A stretch of 64,000 nucleotides of DNA, taken from NCBI RefSeq assembly GCF_025971955.1, contig NZ_JAPDMX010000001.1, forward strand, positions 62,001-126,000. The letters run 5' to 3'. Position numbers and translations under genes: made by a program. The first letter of the stretch is position 1. Each line of letters begins with the position of its first letter. Below are positions 19,416-27,457 of the stretch, in pieces. Source of the stretch: Shewanella subflava. GTDB taxonomy: Bacteria > Pseudomonadota > Gammaproteobacteria > Enterobacterales > Shewanellaceae. The notes beneath the pieces are model-generated. The model was given only the letters and a program-made list of their open reading frames with translations. It had not been told where the DNA came from and did no database searches.

Positions 19416-19937
19416 ATGCTTTACGATCTGACTGTCGTACAATTCAGCAAAATGTTGAATAATTTAAATCATATTCTTGATAAAGGTGAAGCCTTCGCGG
19501 CCCTTAAAAGAGTCGAAGTTTCGGTGTTGTTGAATGCGCGCCTAGCGCCTGATCAGTTTAATCTGATTCGTCAGGTACAAATAGCCTGTGATACCGCAAA
19601 AATTGGTGTGGCGAGATTAACCGGTAATATGGATACCGTGCCTAAGCATGATGATAGTGAAACAACACTTGAGGAGTTGCGTGCGCGCATCGCATCGGTG
19701 CTTGAATATTTGGCAAGTTTTAATGAAGCAGATTTTGCTGATGCGGCGAATGTGCATGTATCACAGCCTCGTTGGGAAGGTAAGTATCTGACCGGCTATG
19801 AGTTTGCCATTGAACATGCGATACCAAACCTTTATTTTCACGTGACAACAGCGTATGCCATTTTGCGTCACAATGGCGTTGAAGTCGGTAAAAAAGATTA
19901 TCTAGGGGCAATGCCTTACAAGGCGCCAATCCTCTAA
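19416..19937 (+). CDS. DUF1993 family protein
   Basis: A 173-residue protein that fits the DUF1993 family, a helical DinB-like fold of unknown function. Typical segments are the opening LTVVQFSKMLNNLNHILDK, the FNLIRQVQIACDTAK helix and the NLYFHVTTAYAILRHNGVEVGKKDYLG end, which is a family signature. Two histidines (in AIEHAI and LYFHVT) could sit at the metal site of DinB-like folds, but this is inferred. GAGGA is seven bases before the ATG. A terminator follows. Confidence 0.87.
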   Translation: MLYDLTVVQFSKMLNNLNHILDKGEAFAALKRVEVSVLLNARLAPDQFNLIRQVQIACDTAKIGVARLTGNMDTVPKHDDSETTLEELRARIASVLEYLASFNEADFADAANVHVSQPRWEGKYLTGYEFAIEHAIPNLYFHVTTAYAILRHNGVEVGKKDYLGAMPYKAPIL

Positions 19938-19963
19938 AGTCTATTAATGACTGACCTTGCACG

Positions 19964-19992
19964 AACTAAGTGGCATTGCCACTTAGTTTTTA
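19964..19992 (+). terminator. Terminator after the DUF1993 gene
   Basis: AACTAAGTGGC / GCCACTTAGTT with a short loop and TTTTTAT. It may also stop the converging CoA-transferase transcript, although the minus-strand T-run is poor. Confidence 0.78.
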
Positions 19993-20033
19993 TGGTAGTT
20001 AACTTAACAATATCAAGTCACAAAACCGTTGAG

Positions 20034-21329
20034 TTAAACCTTCAGTTGCCACATTTCAAATGTTTCGCGGCAAAGCTGCTCTCTAAATTTGGGGTGGGCA
20101 ATGTCAATCAGGGCACGAGCTCGTTCCCTTAGTGATTTTCCGCGTAAATTTGCCACGCCATACTCTGTCGCAATATAGTGCACATGGGCACGTGTTGTGA
20201 CGACACCTGCACCTGGCGATAATACTGTAGCGATGCGCGACACTGTGCCATTAGCTGCAGTGCTTGGCAGAGCAATAACAGATCGCCCACCTTCAGATAA
20301 CCCGGCGCCACGAATAAAATCCATTTGCCCTCCCACACCAGAGTAAATTCGTGTGCCTAACGAATCTGCACAAATTTGTCCTGAGATATCCACCTGTAAA
20401 GCTGAGTTGATAGCCATTACATTGGGGTTTTTACGGATAATCGAGGTGTCATTGACCTGCTCAATATCCATAAATATCACCGAGGGATTATCATCCACAA
20501 AGTCATAAAGTCTTTGGCTACCCAGAGCAAATCCTGTGACAAGTTTGCCTGGGTACACTTTTTTGCGACTGTTATTGATCACACCTAACTCAACCAGATT
20601 GAGTACACCGTCAGAAAATAGCTCCGTATGCACACCAAGATCTTTGTGCTTGGTTAAACAAGCTAAAACCGCGTCGGGAATAGCGCCAATTCCCATTTGC
20701 AGGCAGTCTCCATCCCGTACCAGTTTTGCGACATGCTGCCCAATAGCTAGGCTAGTTGCATCGCTGGCAGCCAGTGGGTGTTGAGGTAACGGGACACTTT
20801 GTTCATACACAGCAGCCAATTTATGGTAATGGATAAATCCATCACCATGGGTGCGGGGCATCATAGGGTTGATGTGGGCTATGATTTTTCCTGCCATTTG
20901 GCAGGCGGCCAATGTTGCCTCCACTGAGATCCCTAAAGAGCAAATGCCGTGTTTATCAGGTGGCGAAACCTGAATGATGGCGGTATCGATAGCTTGCTCA
21001 CCTGAGCGAAATAATTTAGGCACTTCAGATAAAAAAATCGGCACATAATCAGCATCACCTTGCTGTAAAAGGGAGCGCGTTGGCACGCCGCCAAAGAAAC
21101 ATCGATGGCGAAGATGGCCTGTTAATCTTGGATGACTAAGCGATTCGGCATTTTCAGTATGTAACTGTAATAACGTGAGGTTTTGTCGTGTTAGCGCATG
21201 TTCGGCTAAGGCATCGAGTAATACTTTGGGGGTGGCCCCCATAGAATGAGTCCATAGGGTCTCATTGTCTTCAATTAACGCTATGGCCTGCAAAGCACTG
21301 CGACAAAGAATTGGGGGCATTTTCATCAC
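20034..21329 (-). CDS. Acetyl-CoA hydrolase/CoA-transferase family protein
   Basis: A 431-residue class I CoA-transferase of the acetyl-CoA hydrolase / 4-hydroxybutyrate CoA-transferase family. It moves CoA between short carboxylic acids through a glutamyl-CoA intermediate. The nucleophile Glu is in LGVHTELFSDG (about residue 247). GIGAIPDAV and GVGGQMDFIRGA are the conserved glycine loops that bind CoA. The end LRERARALIDIAHPKFRE is also a family mark. No electron-transfer or acid-metabolism partner lies next to it, so the actual acid (acetate, butyrate or other) cannot be named. The first three residues include further ATG codons, leaving the start uncertain by a few residues. Confidence 0.88.
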   Translation of the reverse strand: MMKMPPILCRSALQAIALIEDNETLWTHSMGATPKVLLDALAEHALTRQNLTLLQLHTENAESLSHPRLTGHLRHRCFFGGVPTRSLLQQGDADYVPIFLSEVPKLFRSGEQAIDTAIIQVSPPDKHGICSLGISVEATLAACQMAGKIIAHINPMMPRTHGDGFIHYHKLAAVYEQSVPLPQHPLAASDATSLAIGQHVAKLVRDGDCLQMGIGAIPDAVLACLTKHKDLGVHTELFSDGVLNLVELGVINNSRKKVYPGKLVTGFALGSQRLYDFVDDNPSVIFMDIEQVNDTSIIRKNPNVMAINSALQVDISGQICADSLGTRIYSGVGGQMDFIRGAGLSEGGRSVIALPSTAANGTVSRIATVLSPGAGVVTTRAHVHYIATEYGVANLRGKSLRERARALIDIAHPKFREQLCRETFEMWQLKV

Positions 21330-21450
21330 TCACGTTATTTATACTGTTTGCAGTGTAAGTTGATTTCGCACACTTTGACAGCATTAACCGACATGTATTT
21401 GATGTAAAACAAAGAGATAAAAGCCAATAACGTAAATGTTTGTCGATTAG

Positions 21451-23112
21451 TTACCCTTTAGCTTGTACGTGTTTCAATGCTGCCTGTAATGCTTCATAGC
21501 GGAAACGGAATGCATTTTCATCGGGCAGGGAGTCTATCACATGAAACTTACGTAATTGGTCCTGTGTTTGTTGGTTAGGGCAAAGTAAAAAGACTTCACA
21601 ATCTGCATCCTGTGCATCTTTTATCGCGTTTTCAAGTGCTAACCCTACCGTAACATCAATCATGGGGACGTCGGTTAAATCGAGGATCATCGCTTCATAT
21701 TCTGCAATGCTGGCATGTTGTCTTGAAATGGCTTTTGACACACTGAAAATCATTGGTCCAGATAAGTAAAAAAACAACACTTTGCCATTGGCTTGATCCA
21801 ATAATCCCCGCTCACTTTGGGTGAGTGGCACCACGTTTTGATCAGCATCGCTGATGGCTTTTACTTGCCTTGCTTGTTCGCGGCTAAGGCGTTCGATAAT
21901 TAAGATATTAGAAATAAACACGCCAAGACCAACCGCGACAATAAGGTCAACAAATACCGTGAGCAGCATAACGCCGTACATAATAGCCATGCCTTGAACA
22001 CTGACTTTGTGGGCGCGCTGAATGAAGCTCCAATCCAAAATATTAAAGCCGACATAAACCGCAATCCCAGCTAACACCGCCATAGGGATAGGTTCAGTTA
22101 AACCGCCAGCAACCAATACCACTAAGGCTAATACCGCTGCGCGAGTAATACCTGATAAAGGTGAACGTGCCCCAACTTGGATGTTGGTCACTGTGCCCAT
22201 GGTTGCGCCTGCCCCCGGAAGGGCGCCAAATAAGCCTGAAATCATATTGGCTAATCCTTGTCCGCGTAATTCTTTGTCTGAGTCATGCTCTTTACGGGTA
22301 AGTGAGTCACCAATTACCGCTGTCAGTAATGTATCGATACAGCCTAAAGTGCCTAATACCAAAGCATCAATCACCATCGTCATGAAAATGTCAGCATTAA
22401 TGTGCGGAATAACTAAGGAGGGCAGTCCTGCTGGAATTTCACCGATGCGACGAATGCTGTCGGTATCGAAAATGAGGATAGAAAGTAAGGTTACGCCGAT
22501 TAACGCGACTAACTGGGCTGGTACGTATTTGCGCAGGTGTTTAGGGAACAAAAATAAGGTCGCTAAGGTAAGTAACCCTAACAATAACTCGCTAAAATGA
22601 ATGTTAGCTAACGTGTTTGGTAATGAAGACAAGGTTCCGATCACACCGCCTGCAGGTGCGGCGTGCCCTAGCAGAGGTGATAACTGCAAGATAATTAAAA
22701 TTACCCCAATGCCTGACATAAACCCTGAAATCACACTATAGGGCATTAAAGTGACGTATTTGCCCAGTTTTAACGTGCCGATTAAAAATTGAAATCCGCC
22801 CGCCATCATGACCACAGTGAATGAAATTGCCATACCAGATTCAGGATATTTTGCCACCATAGTGGTTAAAATAGCGGTCATGATCACCGTCATTGGGCCT
22901 GTTGGTTCAGAGATTAGCGTGGATGAACCACCAAACAGCGAGGCAAAAAATCCCACAAGAATTGCGCCCCATAAACCCGCTTCAGCGCCGGCGCCAGAAG
23001 CGACACCGAAGGCAAGGGCCAAGGGTAAGGAAATGATTGCTGTGGTTACACCACCAAACAAATCGCCTTTGATATTGACATCTTTAAAGCGTTCTCTAAA
23101 CACAATGACCAT
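21451..23112 (-). CDS. SulP family anion transporter with STAS domain
   Basis: A 553-residue inner-membrane transporter. About 14 hydrophobic segments occupy residues 15-410, with GGVTTAIISLPLALAFGVASGAG at the start and the LISEPTGPMTVIMTAILT loop typical of the family. A cytosolic STAS domain follows (about 435-545, with GPMIFSVSKAI and MILDLTDVPMIDVTVGLAL). Bacterial members carry sulfate, bicarbonate or C4-dicarboxylates; similarity to BicA-type proteins makes bicarbonate/Na+ symport plausible but unproven. It is followed by the CoA-transferase gene after 121 bases in the same direction; whether they share a transcript is unclear. Confidence 0.9.
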   Translation of the reverse strand: MVIVFRERFKDVNIKGDLFGGVTTAIISLPLALAFGVASGAGAEAGLWGAILVGFFASLFGGSSTLISEPTGPMTVIMTAILTTMVAKYPESGMAISFTVVMMAGGFQFLIGTLKLGKYVTLMPYSVISGFMSGIGVILIILQLSPLLGHAAPAGGVIGTLSSLPNTLANIHFSELLLGLLTLATLFLFPKHLRKYVPAQLVALIGVTLLSILIFDTDSIRRIGEIPAGLPSLVIPHINADIFMTMVIDALVLGTLGCIDTLLTAVIGDSLTRKEHDSDKELRGQGLANMISGLFGALPGAGATMGTVTNIQVGARSPLSGITRAAVLALVVLVAGGLTEPIPMAVLAGIAVYVGFNILDWSFIQRAHKVSVQGMAIMYGVMLLTVFVDLIVAVGLGVFISNILIIERLSREQARQVKAISDADQNVVPLTQSERGLLDQANGKVLFFYLSGPMIFSVSKAISRQHASIAEYEAMILDLTDVPMIDVTVGLALENAIKDAQDADCEVFLLCPNQQTQDQLRKFHVIDSLPDENAFRFRYEALQAALKHVQAKG

Positions 23113-23395
23113 CTCTTAAGCAAAACTTCGCGAGACTTTAACAAAAAACGGATCGATTTGTATAGTTTTGATGGTCTGGCGCCCCATTGGATAGACCAGT
23201 AAATGAGGGCAAAGCGATCCATTAAGGCGAAGGCGCGTCGCTATGCTTAAAAGGTAAGGTAAACGAGTCTGCATCATGTGATGCACTTTATTTTCAGCCT
23301 ACTTAAGCGCGGGATATTTGATCGTCGTTAAGGTTTAGAGTGACTTTTGCGATATGCTGATAATACCTCATCTTTTAAGTAATGGTTGTAGCCAT

Positions 23396-24883
23396 ATGAT
23401 GTTACCCAATGATTTCTATACCGCGCAACAGGTCAAAGACGGTGAAATAATGGCGGCAAGGCAGGAGGGTATAAATCTATACCAATTGATGCAACGAGCT
23501 GGAACCGCTGTTTTTGGCATTCTTAGGCAATATTATCCAGTGCCTCAGCATGTTTTAGTCTGTTGTGGTGGCGGTAATAATGGTGGTGATGGCTACGTGT
23601 TAGCAAGGCTATTACTCAAAGCTGGCATTAAGCTAACAGTGTGGTCAACTCATCAACCGGATAGGCTGGTGGGGGATGCCTCCCTAGCTTACCTTGACTA
23701 TGTTGCCGCGGGGGGCGTCATACAGACAGCACAAGATACCATTGAAGCAGATGTGGATGTGATCATTGATGCGCTGCTAGGTACAGGTCTTAGTGGCGCG
23801 CCAAAAGAATCAACCGCAGCATTAATTGGTCTGATTAATTTAAGTTCTGCTCAAGTGATTGCCGTTGATATACCCTCTGGTTTGTGTGCTGATACAGGAG
23901 CGGTTTTGGGCGTGTGTGTGGCGGCAGACCATACTGTAAGTTTTATCGGGTTTAAACAAGGGTTAGTGACCGCTAGGGCAAGAGATTACACTGGAAAATT
24001 ACATTTTGATGGTTTGGGTGTTGAGGTGGCGTTTAAACGCCTGCAACATGCAAAAGTGTTGGCAATTAGCGAGTTATTATTAACCCGTGCAGCCATGACA
24101 CGTAAAAATACTGCCAATAAAGGTCACCATGGTAAGGCGCTGTTAGTGGGTGGTGATATGGGCATGGGGGGCGCCATTATCCTGAGTTCATTGGCATGTG
24201 CTCGCAGCGGTGCGGGCTTAACAGCAGTATTAACTCATCAAGCAAACTATGCTGCGCTGTTATCCCATTGCGCTGAGGTTATGTGCAATGATTGGCGCGA
24301 CAATGAAAATAATGCATCACGTATCACATGGGCGACGGCTATTGCATTGGGCCCCGGCTTAGGTGTTAGCCCCCAAGCAAAATCAATCTTTGACCTGATT
24401 TGCCAGCTCAATAAGCCCAAAGTATTTGATGCCGATGGGCTAAATCTACTGGCATTATCCCCCAACTATGATGCCAATCGCGTAATTACCCCTCATCCCG
24501 GTGAGGCCGCGAGGTTATTGGGTTGCACTGTGGCCTACATTGAGCGTGACCGTTTTGCTGCTGTACGAGAGTTACAGCATCGATTTGGCGGTGTAACGAT
24601 TTTGAAAGGGGCAGGCACCCTAGTGTGTGATGGAACGCAAGTGTATGTTTGTTTAGCGGGCAACTCAGGAATGGCATCCGGTGGTATGGGGGATGTATTA
24701 ACGGGGGTGATTGTCAGTTTGCTTGCTCAGGGCTATTCGCTGGCAGATGCGGCATTAATAGGAGTGCAACTGCATAGTCAAGCTGCTGATGAAGCGGTAA
24801 AAATAGCAGGAAAAATCGGCTTGCTTGCCAGTGATTTAGTGCCGTTTATTCGACAGAGTATGAACAAGTTAATCAGTGGGTAG
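23396..24883 (+). CDS. nnr: Bifunctional NAD(P)H-hydrate repair enzyme Nnr
   Basis: Repairs damaged NAD(P)H hydrates: the amino domain epimerises R- to S-NAD(P)HX and the carboxyl domain dehydrates S-NADHX using ADP or ATP. The epimerase domain shows CGGGNNGGDGYVLARLL and the DVIIDALLGTGLSG segment. The dehydratase has KGHHGKALLVGGDMGMGGA, FDADGLNLLA, VITPHPGEAARLL and GNSGMASGGMGDVLTG, all catalytic or nucleotide-binding marks. I start at the ATG at 23396 (MMLPNDFYTAQQV), which fits the family opening; a longer frame from 23354 exists. The usual partner tsaE is not here, so the gene has moved away from its common neighbourhood. Confidence 0.93.
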   Translation: MMLPNDFYTAQQVKDGEIMAARQEGINLYQLMQRAGTAVFGILRQYYPVPQHVLVCCGGGNNGGDGYVLARLLLKAGIKLTVWSTHQPDRLVGDASLAYLDYVAAGGVIQTAQDTIEADVDVIIDALLGTGLSGAPKESTAALIGLINLSSAQVIAVDIPSGLCADTGAVLGVCVAADHTVSFIGFKQGLVTARARDYTGKLHFDGLGVEVAFKRLQHAKVLAISELLLTRAAMTRKNTANKGHHGKALLVGGDMGMGGAIILSSLACARSGAGLTAVLTHQANYAALLSHCAEVMCNDWRDNENNASRITWATAIALGPGLGVSPQAKSIFDLICQLNKPKVFDADGLNLLALSPNYDANRVITPHPGEAARLLGCTVAYIERDRFAAVRELQHRFGGVTILKGAGTLVCDGTQVYVCLAGNSGMASGGMGDVLTGVIVSLLAQGYSLADAALIGVQLHSQAADEAVKIAGKIGLLASDLVPFIRQSMNKLISG

Positions 24884-24893
24884 CTAAAATGAT

Positions 24894-24927
24894 AAAAGAG
24901 TAAAGGATGTGAATACTTTACTCTTTT
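24894..24927. terminator. Bidirectional terminator after nnr
   Basis: A 12-base perfect inverted repeat AAAAGAGTAAAG / CTTTACTCTTTT. A-rich on one side and T-rich on the other, it serves nnr and the converging small gene. Confidence 0.83.
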
Positions 24928-24939
24928 TACGCGCTGATA

Positions 24940-25191
24940 TTATTGTTGTAATTGCGCTTTGGCAGCTTCCACTTTAGAAAAATCTAAGCCCAATTCAACT
25001 ACGGCTTCTTTGATCAGTGCAGGGTTTTGCATCACTAACGCCATTAATTGCTGTAACTTTTCAGCAGGGATACCTAATTGGCCAACAATACTCATTGCCA
25101 TTAATGGATTTTGCGTCAACGCTTGAAATAGCTCGTTAATTTTTGCATCGCTGACATCGTGTTCTTTTAAGATGGCAATAATTGGATTCAT
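24940..25191 (-). CDS. DUF2999 family small protein
   Basis: An 83-residue, entirely helical acidic/amphipathic protein with repeats of hydrophobic residues (INELFQALTQNPLMAMSIVGQLGIPAEKL, then LMALVMQNPALIKEAVVELGLDF). It matches the small DUF2999-type proteins found in Shewanella and Vibrio; no function is known. The two NPxLxxxxV segments look like an internal duplication. No membrane helix or cysteine is present. Confidence 0.78.
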   Translation of the reverse strand: MNPIIAILKEHDVSDAKINELFQALTQNPLMAMSIVGQLGIPAEKLQQLMALVMQNPALIKEAVVELGLDFSKVEAAKAQLQQ

Positions 25192-25760
25192 AACTTTAGC
25201 CTGTATTAATGGTTGAAATTAAGTAGAGGCTAATTCTAGCACAAGTCCTGCACGACACTAGGGGGATTGCTCTTTGGTGGTCAAATCTTGTGCGAGTCAA
25301 CTCGATAGGCACATCTTTGTATTGTTCAATTCAGTCTTTGTGATTTTTATTATCAGTGATTGTGAGTGATGTTTAAATTATTCAAGGGGGTGCTAATTTT
25401 TTTGGGGTTTGCCCGTGCCTTGGTGGCGAGCGATTTAAGGGCGGAATGTTCAAAAGAAGGGGGTTCAACATCTTCTTACTCATATTGACCTAGCTAGGTT
25501 CATTGCAACGGGTTAAGTAGATGAACTGCAGCTTTTTATTTGGCTACTTATCGATAATATTAGCCTCAGTCGGTCTTGGTTATCATAACCTATGAATACA
25601 GGGTCAAAGGTATTTATGCCAATTTTTGTTTTAATCAATGAACCATTATTAATCTATATTGGCTGATTATTTCATTATGTTAGTTATTTAATTCATTGAT
25701 AATAAAAGAATCCTGCTGTAAATTCATGCTATGAAATATCGAGGTTGTCAGGTTGTAGAC
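25192..25760. other. Intergenic region, no gene seen
   Basis: About 570 AT-rich bases upstream of dgt. I see no strong hairpin, RNA gene or coding frame; it presumably holds the dgt promoter and that of the divergent small gene. Confidence 0.5.
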
Positions 25761-27239
25761 ATGCATTTTAACCGTAAAATTAAAGCCGATAGGCCGTTTC
25801 AGTATAAGCCATCCACTGGGCCAATTTTGAGACAATTTGAAAGTGACCGCGGCCGTATTATTAATTCTGCAGCCATTAGACGATTACAACAAAAAACTCA
25901 GGTGTTCCCGCTTGAGCGAAATGCAGCTGTGCGCAGTCGTTTAACGCATTCTATGGAAGTGCAGCAAGTTGGCCGCTACATTAGCCAACTTATTTGTGAT
26001 GGACTTTCTCGTTTCGATACCGAAGAACAGCACTTTGGTTTAAAGACATTGGCGCGTGAGTTAGAAACCATCGTTGAAATGTCTTGTTTAATGCATGATG
26101 TGGGTAATCCACCTTTTGGGCATTTTGGTGAGGCGGCGATGATTGATTGGTTGCAAAACCATATTGAAGCGCTATACACCCAAGTGCATGGCAAAACGCT
26201 TCCACAGCATATTGCCCGAGATTTGATTCATTTTGAGGGCAATGCCCAGGGCATTCGATTAATACATACCTTACTCAAGCTTAATCTGACCTATTCACAA
26301 GCTTCAGGGATCATGAAATATACCCGCTGTGGTACCGAGCCAAAGCCCGACAACGCAGATAATGATCCCCACAGTTATTTAAAGAAAAAAGTGGGGTATT
26401 ACCTTAGTGAAAGTGGGTTTATTGCAGAATTACAAAAAACGCTTGAGATAGCGCCCCACTGTCGATCTCCATTCTCCTATATTATGGAGGCGGCCGATGA
26501 TATTTCGTACGGAATTGCAGATTTAGAAGATGCGGTCGAAAAAGGCGTGCTAACAGTAGTGCAGATGAAGCAGGCTTTAGTGGCAAAATTTCGCGAATTA
26601 ACCACGCATTTAACCGATGACGAACGGGACGTGATGAGTTTAATGTTAGATAAAGCCACTAACAGTGCCAAGGGTAGCGACAGCATGTTTTTTGTGTTTT
26701 TACGGGTTGGGGTGAATAGCCGTTTACCGCAGCATGCGCAAAAACGCTTTATGGATAATATTGAGGCTGTATTTAATGGTAGCTTTAATCATGCGTTGAT
26801 TGAAGACCACAGCGTTAATCATATGATAGTTGAAACCTTTAAACGAGTTGCGCTAGAGCAAGCATTTTGTCATCCAGAAGTTGAAGCGCGTGAGCTGCAA
26901 GGTTACAGGGTGATTAGCGGACTACTGGAGTGCTATAAGCCAATCCTTGCGTTGAGTCGCAAGCAATTTAATGTGTTGGTGTATGGTAAGCAAACTGACT
27001 CGGATAAACAGATTGCGATTCCGATTTATCCTAAACGTTTATTTAAAAAACTCTCTTCAAAGCACATTGCCGCCTATCAAGGGGCAATGACTGACGGTGT
27101 ATGGTCGACACATTTTGACGATGAAGATTGCCGTGAATTTTATTATCGTACTCGGCTGATTATTGATTATATCAGCGGTATGACAGATCAGTTTGCCTAT
27201 GATGAGTATCGCGCTTTTCATGTCATTGATGAGTTTTGA
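25761..27239 (+). CDS. dgt: Deoxyguanosinetriphosphate triphosphohydrolase
   Basis: A metal-dependent HD-domain enzyme that splits dGTP to deoxyguanosine and triphosphate, adjusting dNTP pools; in E. coli it has also been linked to phage restriction. It follows the E. coli type closely: FESDRGRIINSAAIRRLQQKTQVFPLERNAAVRSRLTHS near residues 25-62, and the HD motif CLMHDVGNPPFGHFGEAAM near 110. The 492-residue length from the ATG at 25761 matches. The frame extends to an ATG at 25731 that adds 10 residues; the MHFNRKIK start aligns better with the family. Neither site has a strong Shine-Dalgarno sequence. It is a single gene ending at a terminator-like hairpin. Confidence 0.93.
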   Translation: MHFNRKIKADRPFQYKPSTGPILRQFESDRGRIINSAAIRRLQQKTQVFPLERNAAVRSRLTHSMEVQQVGRYISQLICDGLSRFDTEEQHFGLKTLARELETIVEMSCLMHDVGNPPFGHFGEAAMIDWLQNHIEALYTQVHGKTLPQHIARDLIHFEGNAQGIRLIHTLLKLNLTYSQASGIMKYTRCGTEPKPDNADNDPHSYLKKKVGYYLSESGFIAELQKTLEIAPHCRSPFSYIMEAADDISYGIADLEDAVEKGVLTVVQMKQALVAKFRELTTHLTDDERDVMSLMLDKATNSAKGSDSMFFVFLRVGVNSRLPQHAQKRFMDNIEAVFNGSFNHALIEDHSVNHMIVETFKRVALEQAFCHPEVEARELQGYRVISGLLECYKPILALSRKQFNVLVYGKQTDSDKQIAIPIYPKRLFKKLSSKHIAAYQGAMTDGVWSTHFDDEDCREFYYRTRLIIDYISGMTDQFAYDEYRAFHVIDEF

Positions 27240-27260
27240 TTTGGTGTTAAAATGCAAAAG

Positions 27261-27308
27261 GCCTAGGGCGTGTTTATCTGTGTTGATAAATTATGCCCTA
27301 GGCTATTT
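27261..27308 (+). terminator. Terminator-like hairpin after dgt
   Basis: GCCTAGGGC (27261-27269) pairs with GCCCTAGGC (27295-27303) across a 25-base loop and is followed by TATTTTT. The left arm contains a 17-base motif also found at 19222. Confidence 0.6.
27263..27279 (+). repeat. 17-base direct repeat, copy 2
   Basis: Identical to 19222-19238. Here it forms part of the hairpin following dgt. Confidence 0.5.
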
Positions 27309-27353
27309 TTATGCCAAGTAATCACCAAATGCACGCCCTTTAGCCCGCTAACC

Positions 27354-27420
27354 AATTGAATTTGCCTTAATAATTAATGGCCTTTTTTAAGGTAATCCTT
27401 TACTTGGTACAAATTCAATT
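27354..27420. repeat. Long inverted repeat between dgt and the sensor gene
   Basis: AATTGAATTTG (27354-27364) is the exact inverse of CAAATTCAATT (27410-27420). An inner CCTTAA/TTAAGG pair (27365-27370, 27387-27392) stacks directly on the first arm. It lies just past the stop of the leftward 1500-residue sensor and could act as its 3' structure. Confidence 0.5.
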
Positions 27421-27457
27421 ACCGTTTGTTGTTAACCATCTTGAAGGCTTAATCGAC

